NCBI GenBank assembly: GCA_017625095.1
Contig: JAGALQ010000024.1
Span: 62,001 to 126,000, forward strand
Direction of reading: 5' to 3'
Origin: Clostridia bacterium
GTDB taxonomy: Bacteria; Bacillota; Clostridia; Oscillospirales; Acutalibacteraceae
Length of the DNA: 64,000 nt
Under the pieces are notes generated by a model. It saw only the letters and a program-made list of their open reading frames with translations. It searched no databases and had not been told where the DNA came from. Numbering within the stretch: position 1 is the stretch's first letter; every line of letters starts with the position of its first letter. Below are positions 47,545 to 54,204 of the stretch, piece after piece. The position numbers were made by a program, and so were the translations under genes.

Positions 47545-47587
47545 TGCAATATAACATCTTTTAATCTAAAAGCTCCCTGCTGTTTTA

Positions 47588-47700
47588 TTGAACTGACCCC
47601 AAAAAGTTAGATAAATTTTAAAATGAAACATTTTCAAACTTAATATTGAACAGCTAAAATGGCTTGAGAACTGCGCATAGCAGGTGTCAAGCCATTTATT
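47588..47700. mobile_element. IS3-family-like end fragment
   Basis: CTGACCCCAAAAAGTTAGAT near 47593 is the familiar terminal sequence of IS150/IS3-type elements. About 65 bases further on, an 11-bp hairpin (47657-47667 with 47687-47697) encloses a second small palindrome. No transposase frame accompanies it, so it is a remnant at most. From memory, not confirmed by search. Confidence 0.5.
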
Positions 47701-47751
47701 TCTATAGTTATATATTATTACTTAAATATTATTCAATAGAAAATTAAATTA

Positions 47752-47772
47752 AAGGACCAAATAAGGATCATT
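47752..47772 (+). repeat. Inner direct repeat, right copy (possible recombinase arm site)
   Basis: Matches 45045-45065 at 20 of 21 positions, same orientation, about 58 bases inside the right att copy. Confidence 0.65.
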
Positions 47773-47787
47773 CTTAGTTTTTAAGAA

Positions 47788-47827
47788 ATAAAAAAAACCG
47801 CTGAAACCCAATAGTTTCAACGGTTTT
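47788..47827 (-). terminator. Element-provided terminator of the intact tRNA-Pro
   Basis: A 14-bp stem (47827-47814 with 47807-47794, one G-T pair), a 6-nt loop and a T run on the minus strand, directly after the tRNA 3' end. It has no sequence similarity to the terminator beyond the left repeat, as expected if the element brought it. Confidence 0.85.
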
Positions 47828-47829
47828 GA

Positions 47830-47853
47830 GTGGTCGGAGTGACGGGACTTGAA
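47830..47853. repeat. Right direct repeat inside the intact tRNA-Pro (putative att site)
   Basis: Identical over 24 bases to 44903-44926; here it forms the functional 3' end of the tRNA. Confidence 0.85.
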
Positions 47854-47907
47854 CCCATGGCCTCTTGGTCCCGAACCAAGCGCGATACCAAACTTCGCCA
47901 CACCCCG
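47831..47907 (-). tRNA. tRNA-Pro, anticodon CGG, CCA encoded
   Basis: The acceptor strand CGGGGTG (47907-47901) pairs with CACTCCG, followed by ACCA at the 3' end (47834-47831). The anticodon stem CTTGG/CCAAG encloses the loop TTCGGGA with anticodon CGG, reading CCG proline codons. The T-arm GGTTCAAGTCC is standard. Its 3' end is the integration site of the neighbouring element. Confidence 0.95.
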
Positions 47908-47921
47908 AAATATTACACTGC

Positions 47922-47967
47922 TTTCAGACAGCTTGATTATTATATATTAAGCTGTCTGAAAAATCAA
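47922..47967 (-). promoter_or_regulatory. tRNA-Pro promoter embedded in a 13-bp inverted repeat
   Basis: TTGATT (47967-47962), 17-nt spacer, TATAAT (47944-47939) on the minus strand, 32 nt before the tRNA. A perfect 13-bp inverted repeat (47922-47934 and 47949-47961) flanks the -10 box. Neither strand has a T tail, so it is not a plain terminator. Confidence 0.7.
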
Positions 47968-47995
47968 GTGTTTTCGTTAAATTTATTGCAACATA

Positions 47996-49000
47996 TTATT
48001 TAAATAAAGGAAAACCGCAGCAAAAGTCAAGCTTTGTTATATATGTACATCTTGGCTTTGCGAAGAAATCAGGATTATCTGTTGCATGGTAAACCATATA
48101 GATATCGCCGTTTTCTCGGTAAAGAAAGCTGCAGTGGCCCGTATGATAAAGCGATTTTTCCGGCTGCTTTTTAAATACACTTACAGGACTCTTGAGCCAA
48201 GATGATTTATTTAGCACATTATTGCCGCTGAGCGTCAACATACCAAGGCAGTATTCGCCCGATGAATAACCCGATGCCGAATATACAATATAAATACTGT
48301 CATCGGTGTATAGGACTGCAGGACCTTCGTTAACCTTCCAGCCATTTTTCTCCCAGCTGTAAAACGGTTTTGATAAAATCTCACTTTCAGAATCAGCATT
48401 GATTGTGTACGGATTATCCATCAGTGAAATATATATGCACTGATGACCGACACCGAGATATGCTGAACAAACATAATACAGCTTACCGTCCTTATGAAGA
48501 TAAGTACCGTCAATGTTATTCATTCCGTCAGGCGCAAGAATACCCTTGAATTCATATTCACCCATTATATCGGCGGTTTTACTTTCAAGAACAAATCCGT
48601 ATCGGTAGTAGTCATCATGCACTTCCGATTCACTGCCATCAGGCATAGCACCTCGCGGTACAGCTGAAGAATCAAATAGTGCACACGAAACAATATACCA
48701 CCTATCCCCTATTTTATGGATTTCAGGTGCCCAGATGTCACGTACAATTCCGTTATTGCCTACGCTGAAAACAGATTTTTCAGATAAAACTGTAACATCT
48801 TGAAATGAAGCAATCTGTTTGATTGATATGTTTCCGCCGGTTGTGTAAGTATAATAGGTGTTGCCGTTATTCTCGACAATAAACGGATCGCCGCCGTTTA
48901 AATTATCCAGTGGTTTTGCAGGCAATACATCTGTCGATGTTGTGAACAGCAGTACAAGAGCAAAATACAAATATAAAAAGATTCCAAAAAGAGCTTTCAT
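47996..49000 (-). CDS. GH43-family glycoside hydrolase, secreted
   Basis: 334 residues. A signal peptide-like N-terminus (MKALFGIFLYLYFALVLLF, to about residue 28) is followed by a five-bladed propeller domain. GH43 catalytic positions fit: base Asp38 in NGGDPFIV, pKa-modulating Asp in NIDGTYLHKDGKLYYV near 162, and acid Glu in VNEGPAVLY near 225; DIWAPEIH near 88 is also typical. It probably acts on arabinan or arabinoxylan side chains. The open frame extends 40 codons upstream, but GGAGAGG sets the start at 49000. It is divergent from the GH30 gene. Confidence 0.83.
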   Translation of the reverse strand: MKALFGIFLYLYFALVLLFTTSTDVLPAKPLDNLNGGDPFIVENNGNTYYTYTTGGNISIKQIASFQDVTVLSEKSVFSVGNNGIVRDIWAPEIHKIGDRWYIVSCALFDSSAVPRGAMPDGSESEVHDDYYRYGFVLESKTADIMGEYEFKGILAPDGMNNIDGTYLHKDGKLYYVCSAYLGVGHQCIYISLMDNPYTINADSESEILSKPFYSWEKNGWKVNEGPAVLYTDDSIYIVYSASGYSSGEYCLGMLTLSGNNVLNKSSWLKSPVSVFKKQPEKSLYHTGHCSFLYRENGDIYMVYHATDNPDFFAKPRCTYITKLDFCCGFPLFK

Positions 49001-49140
49001 ATTATTCCTCTCCTGCAATTTATTTAACTGAATTATAACTTCTTGCTTTAAAAATATCAATAGTAGAAGAAAAAATGTTGCGTAAAAAGATGTTGTTATG
49101 ATATTATGGAAAAAACACATCTTAACTATGATCGGAGCGA

Positions 49141-50568
49141 ATGATATTGAATATCTTAATGAAAATAATAGCTTTTATTATTTCACTTGTTCAATTTTGC
49201 TTTATGCCGCTTACAGGAGCACTTGGGAGGCACGAAATTATGATTGACACATTTACTGAATATCAGACCTTTGAAGAATTCGGCACAAGCTCATGCTGGT
49301 GGGCACAAACTATTGACAGCGATGAAATGGCAAGAGACATTGCCAAAAGATTATACAGCGAAGATGAAGGACTCGGTCTCAAAATCTTCCGCTATAATAT
49401 CGGTGGCGGTGAAGCTGATAATCCCGATTGCAGAATCTGGGATAAAAGCCGAAGAACAGAAAGCTTTTATGTTCTCAATGAAGAAACCGGTGAGTATGAA
49501 TATGATTTCACAAGAGATGCCAACGCCAGAAGAGTTATGGATTACTGTATTGAATACGGTGCAGAAAAAATAATTCTTTTCTGCAACAGCCCTCACTTTT
49601 CAATGACATCAAGCGGCCACGCATCCGGCGGTCTTACAGAGTATCACTCAAATCTGCCTGAGGAAAATTACTCTGCATTCGTTGATTACGTGCTGACAAT
49701 TGCTGATTGGTTTGTAACACAGGGATATCCGATTTATGCCATCTCCCCTATCAATGAGCCGATGTGGAGCTGGGGCGGTGACTGGGTAGGTCAGGAAGGA
49801 TGCCACTACACAGTTGATGAAACCGTAAAGGTTCTTGAGCTTTTTGCCACAGAAATGAAAAAACGCAATTCCCCATATAAGCTCAACGGACCCGAGAGCG
49901 GTGAAATGAGTTGGGCATATTATGAATATGTTGAAAAATTCTTTGCAAGTGAAATTCTCAATGAATTCTGCGATACTTACAGCGGTCATTCCTATTGGAT
50001 GGATACAAAATCTGATGAAAAAAAGCAAGTTGGCGATAAAATGAAAGAGATGTATCCAGACAAAAAGTATGAGATGAGCGAATGGTGTGAGCTTCCGCTG
50101 ACCATTGACAGCACAACAATTGACAGCGGTCTGCATATGGCACAGGTTATTGTTGATGACCTTACCAAAATGAACGCTGTTTCGTGGCAGAGCTGGACTG
50201 CGGTTAACGGTGACGGTTTGCTGGACAGAAACGCCGATGGCGAGCTTATTACATACAACCGCTATTATGCTTTCAAGCATTTCACCTCGTTTATAAAACC
50301 GGGTATGGTGAGAATTCGCGCTATTGATAATTTCGAAGAGGAGTCTTCGCTTAAAATTGTTGCATTTAAGGACAAAGAAAGAAAAGTTGTCGTTATTGTA
50401 AATCCGACAGAAACTGAAGAAAATATCAATCTCTGCGGTCTCTTTGGTCAATCAGAGGTATATCTAACCGACAGTACACACAACTGCGAAAAGATATATG
50501 ACGGCAAGTTTGAACAGAAGATGACCGTACCTGCAAAGAGTATCATGACGGTATGTGTTGATTCTTAA
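49141..50568 (+). CDS. GH30-family glycoside hydrolase, secreted
   Basis: 475 residues. A hydrophobic leader (about 1-28) precedes a beta/alpha barrel beginning FEEFGTSSCWWAQ. The acid/base Glu is in AISPINEPMWSW near residue 207 and the nucleophile Glu in YEMSEWCEL near 316. The barrel packs on a C-terminal beta domain (KIVAFKDKERKVVVIVNPT), the standard GH30 fold (endo-1,6-glucanase or xylanase group). The start is uncertain: GGAG is only three bases from ATG 49141, while TTG at 49147 has better spacing. Confidence 0.85.
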   Translation: MILNILMKIIAFIISLVQFCFMPLTGALGRHEIMIDTFTEYQTFEEFGTSSCWWAQTIDSDEMARDIAKRLYSEDEGLGLKIFRYNIGGGEADNPDCRIWDKSRRTESFYVLNEETGEYEYDFTRDANARRVMDYCIEYGAEKIILFCNSPHFSMTSSGHASGGLTEYHSNLPEENYSAFVDYVLTIADWFVTQGYPIYAISPINEPMWSWGGDWVGQEGCHYTVDETVKVLELFATEMKKRNSPYKLNGPESGEMSWAYYEYVEKFFASEILNEFCDTYSGHSYWMDTKSDEKKQVGDKMKEMYPDKKYEMSEWCELPLTIDSTTIDSGLHMAQVIVDDLTKMNAVSWQSWTAVNGDGLLDRNADGELITYNRYYAFKHFTSFIKPGMVRIRAIDNFEEESSLKIVAFKDKERKVVVIVNPTETEENINLCGLFGQSEVYLTDSTHNCEKIYDGKFEQKMTVPAKSIMTVCVDS

Positions 50569-50597
50569 AATGAATTTTGTTAACTACAGGTGTATTT

Positions 50598-51005
50598 ATG
50601 AGACAAATAGAATTACTACACTCAATATCAAAACTTTTTGATTTCAAAGTTATTAAAGACAAAGATGGTAACGAATACGTTGTTTATTCCAAGAACCGCA
50701 TAAATTATATTGATGAAACAATCACTGACAAAACTGCTTTTGAAGCCTCTGAAAACCACGAGCATATTTCAGCAGGTATCAAGAAGTCTGATTTTGATGA
50801 CGCTTGCTATATTGGCAAAACGTTCGGTAAAACTATGCTTTCATCGCTTAAGCATACATTCCCTGATAAGGAATTTATAGTTTTTGTTGACATTCACTTT
50901 GACGAAATAATTATCAGATTTCATCAGAAGTGGGATAACGAATCTGCTTACTATAATATAAATGCAGATTACGGACAAGAAAGCAAACTTTTTACATTTG
51001 AATAA
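50598..51005 (+). CDS. Hypothetical protein
   Basis: 135 residues, cytoplasmic, not recognised. The sequence opens MRQIELLHSISKLFDFKVIKD and contains a beta-strand-rich C-terminal half (EFIVFVDIHFDEIIIRFHQKW). The start at 50598 is supported by CAGGTG seven bases upstream; the open frame begins earlier without a ribosome binding site. It is followed by a DUF6440-like gene on the same strand 21 nt later, so the pair likely share a transcript. No membrane segment or motif seen. Confidence 0.6.
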   Translation: MRQIELLHSISKLFDFKVIKDKDGNEYVVYSKNRINYIDETITDKTAFEASENHEHISAGIKKSDFDDACYIGKTFGKTMLSSLKHTFPDKEFIVFVDIHFDEIIIRFHQKWDNESAYYNINADYGQESKLFTFE

Positions 51006-51026
51006 TATAAAAGGAGATGCAGACAT

Positions 51027-51212
51027 ATGTCTAAGAAAGATAACAGATTTGAAAAAGTATACAGTCAAGGCTCTATAAGCGGTGTTGAGATATTGGTTGA
51101 CAAAGAAACCGGTGTAAATTACATATTCGGATATAACGGATACGCAGGCGGAATGACCATATTGCTCGACAAATTCGGCAAACCCGTTATAACACCGGTT
51201 GAAAAAGAATGA
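51027..51212 (+). CDS. DUF6440-like small protein
   Basis: 61 residues: RFEKVYSQGSISGVEILVD followed by KETGVNYIFGYNGYAGGMT and a short C-terminus LLDKFGKPVI. The conserved pattern of a ligand-like KxTGVxY strand and a GGMTxLxDxxGKP end is what I recall of DUF6440. AAAGGAGATG precedes the start, and a terminator follows two bases after the stop. Function unknown. Confidence 0.68.
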   Translation: MSKKDNRFEKVYSQGSISGVEILVDKETGVNYIFGYNGYAGGMTILLDKFGKPVITPVEKE

Positions 51213-51214
51213 GC

Positions 51215-51249
51215 AAAAGAGGAAGAAGCCAAAACTTCTTCCTCTTTTT
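51215..51249 (+). terminator. Intrinsic terminator after the DUF6440-like gene
   Basis: A 14-bp perfect stem (51215-51228 with 51235-51248), a 6-nt loop and five T residues. Confidence 0.92.
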
Positions 51250-51270
51250 ATTGTTGTATAATCAATAAAA

Positions 51271-51615
51271 CTATTTTTTACTGCCAAGCCATTCTATTAA
51301 TACAAGCAAACAGGATGCCAAAGCTCCTCCGACAACAACGACAGGCATTAATATCGGTTTTGACTTTAAAACTGATATAACTTCAGTTATTGTATTCCCT
51401 TCCAAAATAATAAGTAACAGCGGAACGATGAGAGAAAAACCAACACTGAATAAAACAAAAGTAAGCATTACACCTAATAAGTTGATATTAAAATTTCTTT
51501 CAAAAATACTTTTGAAATGACAATCTTCTTTATTAAGCTTTTTCAATTCCGATTTTTTAGTTGCTGCTTTAACTGCTCTCTTTGTCCAAAGCTCATAAAA
51601 AAGGTTACACTTCAC
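51271..51615 (-). CDS. Small membrane protein of uncertain start
   Basis: About 114 codons open. Two hydrophobic segments (GVMLTFVLFSVGFSLIVPLLLIILE split by positions, about residues 48-73, and a second near 89-108) follow a basic N-terminal region (KRAVKAATKKSELKKLNK). The only upstream start, GTG at 51615, lies inside the trpB terminator hairpin and has no ribosome binding site. It may be a gene fragment or be read from trpB read-through. Not recognised. Confidence 0.4.
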   Translation of the reverse strand: MKCNLFYELWTKRAVKAATKKSELKKLNKEDCHFKSIFERNFNINLLGVMLTFVLFSVGFSLIVPLLLIILEGNTITEVISVLKSKPILMPVVVVGGALASCLLVLIEWLGSKK

Positions 51616-51634
51616 AAACAGAAGTGTAACCTTT
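51595..51634 (-). terminator. Terminator of trpB
   Basis: A 14-bp perfect stem (51634-51621 with 51613-51600), a 7-nt loop and a T run on the minus strand, 31 nt after the trpB stop. Confidence 0.9.
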
Positions 51635-51664
51635 GAAAAATTTAAATATTAGACAGATACGGTC

Positions 51665-52885
51665 TTATCTTATACCGTAATTCTCAATGATATAGTCCAT
51701 ATCCTTATCGCCTCTGCCGGAGAGGTTAATAAGCACTGAGCCGTGATCCATACGCTGAGCGAGCTTCATACCGTATGCAACTGCATGAGAGCTTTCGATT
51801 GCAGGGATGATACCCTCCATACGAGAGAGCTTGAAGAACGCATCAATTGTTTCCTCATCGTCGATAACATCGTACTTGACTCTGCCGATATCCTGAAGGA
51901 ATGCGTGTTCAGGACCTGATGAAGGATAATCAAGACCGCTTGCAACAGAATAAACAGGAGCAGGCTCTCCGTTTTCATCCTTGAGCATAATGCTGTTAAA
52001 GCCGTGCATAATGCCTTCTGTGCCGTACTTAAGACTTGCTGCGTGGTCACCGAGCTTAGGTCCTCTGCCAAGAGGCTCAACACCGTAGATATCAACAGGG
52101 TCGTTGAGGAAGCCTGCAAAAAGACCTGCTGCGTTTGAGCCGCCGCCGACACAGGCAACAATAGCATCGGGCAGATGACCGGTCATTTCAACAAACTGAT
52201 CTCTGGCTTCAATACCGACAACACTCTGAAAATCACGCACCATCATCGGGAACGGATGAGGACCAAGAACAGAACCGATGCAATATATAGCATCATTATA
52301 TTCCTTGCTGTACGCTTCAAATGCAGCATCTACAGCCTCTTTAAGAGTCTTGAGTCCGTGGGTAACCTCAACAACATTAGCACCGAGAATCTTCATACGT
52401 GCAACGTTGGGAGCCTGCTTCTTGATATCAACAGAGCCCATATAGATATCGCACTCAAGTCCGAAATATGCCGCAGCAGTTGCAAGGGCAACACCGTGCT
52501 GACCAGCACCTGTTTCGGCGATAACCTTTTTCTTTCCCATATATTTTGCAAGAAGTGCCTCACCCATACAGTGGTTAAGCTTATGTGCGCCCGAATGGTT
52601 AAGGTCCTCACGCTTTGCATAAAGCTGAACATTACCGCCGAGATAGTCCGAAAGCCTTTCAAGATGAGTTACGGGAGTAGGTCTGCCCTGAAACTCCTTT
52701 CTGATTCTGCGAAGCTCTGCGATAAACTTACGAGACTGGCAGATTGAATAATAAGCCTCTGTAATTTCAGCCATTGCATTTTTTAGTTTTTCATCAATAA
52801 AAACTCCGCCGTATTTTCCGAAATATCCGTTTTCATCGGGAAAATTTTTAAAATATGTTTCAAAATCAATACCGTTGTATATCAT
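51665..52885 (-). CDS. trpB: Tryptophan synthase beta chain
   Basis: 406 residues, the TrpB1 type. PLP-binding Lys102 is in HSGAHKLNH, the phosphate loop is GGGSNAAG (near residue 228), and [20 protein letters not shown] (near 120) and GSVLGPHP (near 187) are canonical. It condenses indole and serine to tryptophan. No trpA or other trp gene is beside it. A Trp-specific T-box leader lies upstream, so expression rises when tRNA-Trp is uncharged. A stand-alone trpB suggests scavenging of environmental indole, or a trpA elsewhere. ATG at 52885 follows GGAGGATATAGTA. Confidence 0.93.
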   Translation of the reverse strand: MIYNGIDFETYFKNFPDENGYFGKYGGVFIDEKLKNAMAEITEAYYSICQSRKFIAELRRIRKEFQGRPTPVTHLERLSDYLGGNVQLYAKREDLNHSGAHKLNHCMGEALLAKYMGKKKVIAETGAGQHGVALATAAAYFGLECDIYMGSVDIKKQAPNVARMKILGANVVEVTHGLKTLKEAVDAAFEAYSKEYNDAIYCIGSVLGPHPFPMMVRDFQSVVGIEARDQFVEMTGHLPDAIVACVGGGSNAAGLFAGFLNDPVDIYGVEPLGRGPKLGDHAASLKYGTEGIMHGFNSIMLKDENGEPAPVYSVASGLDYPSSGPEHAFLQDIGRVKYDVIDDEETIDAFFKLSRMEGIIPAIESSHAVAYGMKLAQRMDHGSVLINLSGRGDKDMDYIIENYGIR

Positions 52886-52980
52886 TACTATATCCTCCAA
52901 TATATAATATTACTTTCAGTTTCAGATTATATGCTTCGCCATCGTTTTGTTAAAAGACACATTTATATCACTCCAAAATA

Positions 52981-53012
52981 AAAAGTCCCCGACAGAAGAA
53001 TCTGTCAAGGAC
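52981..53012 (-). terminator. T-box terminator upstream of trpB
   Basis: Stem 53012-52997 with 52996-52981 in the minus transcript, ending in T residues. It is the off state of the T-box and lies about 95 nt before the trpB start. Confidence 0.88.
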
Positions 53013-53256
53013 GAATAAACTTATCCGTGGTGCCACCCTGATTCACGCGTTTTGCGTGCACTTAAAGGATACTGACATATCCCAAGCAACTGACGTATGC
53101 TTTCACGTTGCAGAATACTCTGTGTAGTAACACACATTTGACTGCACCCTCCGCGGTCCATTTGACGAACTGTTTCCTACCCGAATTCCAGCTTGCACGG
53201 GCTCTCTGTGAGGGCATTTTCCGCCTTTATCTCCGCATCAACGGTTTAATATTTAT
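52981..53256 (-). ncRNA. T-box riboswitch (Trp specifier) controlling trpB
   Basis: The leader transcript runs from about 53260 down to the terminator. The T-box proper, AGGGTGGCACCACGG, lies at 53039-53025. Stem I ends with AAATGGACCGC, placing TGG (53160-53158) as specifier codon for tryptophan; the AG-rich stem I interior (CAGAGAGCC) fits. Uncharged tRNA-Trp would pair with TGG and with the NCCA-binding bulge and favour the antiterminator over the terminator. Specificity matches the downstream trpB. Confidence 0.93.
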
Positions 53257-53266
53257 TTTTTTTGAT

Positions 53267-53295
53267 ATTATATCACTGTAAAAATACATTGTCAA
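53267..53295 (-). promoter_or_regulatory. Consensus sigma-A promoter of the T-box-trpB unit
   Basis: TTGACA (53295-53290), 17-nt spacer, TATAAT (53272-53267) on the minus strand: a perfect consensus. Confidence 0.92.
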
Positions 53296-53301
53296 GAAAA
53301 T

Positions 53302-54165
53302 TTATGCCAACAACATAACAAGAAGTATTTTCATGATACCTGTAAGATCAAAAGCCAAAGGTTTTGTAAACATACTGTCAGGCACGGAAGATGTTATATA
53401 CTCTGCATTAATCGGCAAAAGATCGTTTGAACTGAGCTCTGCGCTGTCATCAGCAAGATCATACAGAACAATTTCAAAAGCAACAAGTTTATCATTATCG
53501 TAATAGAACTTTGCGTTTGAATCGAGCATTCTGAGAACATTTCTGCCGGGCTGGCCGAGAGAATTAAGCATTGAAATCATTTCAGCTTCTGACATTGTTG
53601 CAAGATCAGAATTTGCAGGAATACTAATTACACCCTCTTTAACAGCAAGGTCAACGCATTTTCTGAGATCGGGTACAAACTCTTCAACATAAACTTTTCC
53701 ATATTCTGTTGTTTCTTTCTCCCCTGCTGATTTTAGCTTGAGGCAGTCAAATACATCAGAATTAAGCAGATCAATCATCGAATCAATACTGTCGGCAAAG
53801 CGAGAAAAATCAATGCTGCCGCCAAAAAAATCCGACACACAGAAGCTTACAAGAGGAAGATAGGCATAAATCTCGCCGTCAGTGAGTAAAAGCTTTACGT
53901 CAAAGAAAAGAAGTTTTGCGTTTGCTGCAACTTTAACGTCTTTGCTTCCGTCAGCGTTTTTATAAACTTTTGCACAAGCTGTAATATCTCTGAACGGTAT
54001 TGCATATTTTTCAAGTGATTCGTTATCAAAAGTAATACTGATTGATCTTGTTTCAAGAATTTCATTAATTATTGCATCTGTCTTGGTTGCATCGGCAAAA
54101 GCTGTCATTGCAAAAGCAGATACTGCAATAATTACAGCAAGAATTACGCTAAGAACTTTTTTCAT
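53302..54165 (-). CDS. Secreted protein of unknown function with hydrophobic C-terminus
   Basis: 287 residues. A typical signal peptide (MKKVLSVILAVIIAVSAFAM, cleavage after TAFA near residue 24) and a mature part rich in Asp, Leu and Ser with repeated beta-strand-like stretches (NKLLFFDVKLLLTDGEIYAYLP-like, about 82-103). The last residues (GIMKILLVMLLA) are strongly hydrophobic, maybe a short anchor. CAGGAGG precedes the ATG. It lies 39 nt downstream of the GH39-like gene on the same strand and may be co-transcribed. Family not recognised. Confidence 0.6.
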   Translation of the reverse strand: MKKVLSVILAVIIAVSAFAMTAFADATKTDAIINEILETRSISITFDNESLEKYAIPFRDITACAKVYKNADGSKDVKVAANAKLLFFDVKLLLTDGEIYAYLPLVSFCVSDFFGGSIDFSRFADSIDSMIDLLNSDVFDCLKLKSAGEKETTEYGKVYVEEFVPDLRKCVDLAVKEGVISIPANSDLATMSEAEMISMLNSLGQPGRNVLRMLDSNAKFYYDNDKLVAFEIVLYDLADDSAELSSNDLLPINAEYITSSVPDSMFTKPLAFDLTGIMKILLVMLLA

Positions 54166-54204
54166 AATTTTATCCTCCTGTTTCTGATAATTTAATGATT
54201 TTTA

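Larger units (their letters stand above)
44904..47853. mobile_element. Integrated element or remnant in the 3' end of tRNA-Pro (no integrase)
   Basis: About 2.9 kb bounded by a 24-bp duplication of the tRNA-Pro 3' end, with the intact tRNA at the right side and the tRNA's presumed original terminator beyond the left copy. Inside are two 21-bp direct repeats (one mismatch) near the two ends, a second terminator for the intact tRNA, AT-rich cargo genes (PadR, HAAS-like, lipoprotein, DUF5104-like) and an IS3-like end. This is the usual trace of tyrosine-recombinase integration. No recombinase gene or obvious fragment is present, so it is a decayed or trans-mobilised (CIME-like) element. The stretch 44927-45276 has no gene that I can support. 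Confidence 0.72.

Noticed and set aside
49648-50451. 267-codon minus-strand frame opposite the GH30 gene
   Set aside because: Fully antisense to a gene with clear catalytic motifs; Cys/Phe/His-rich shadow composition.
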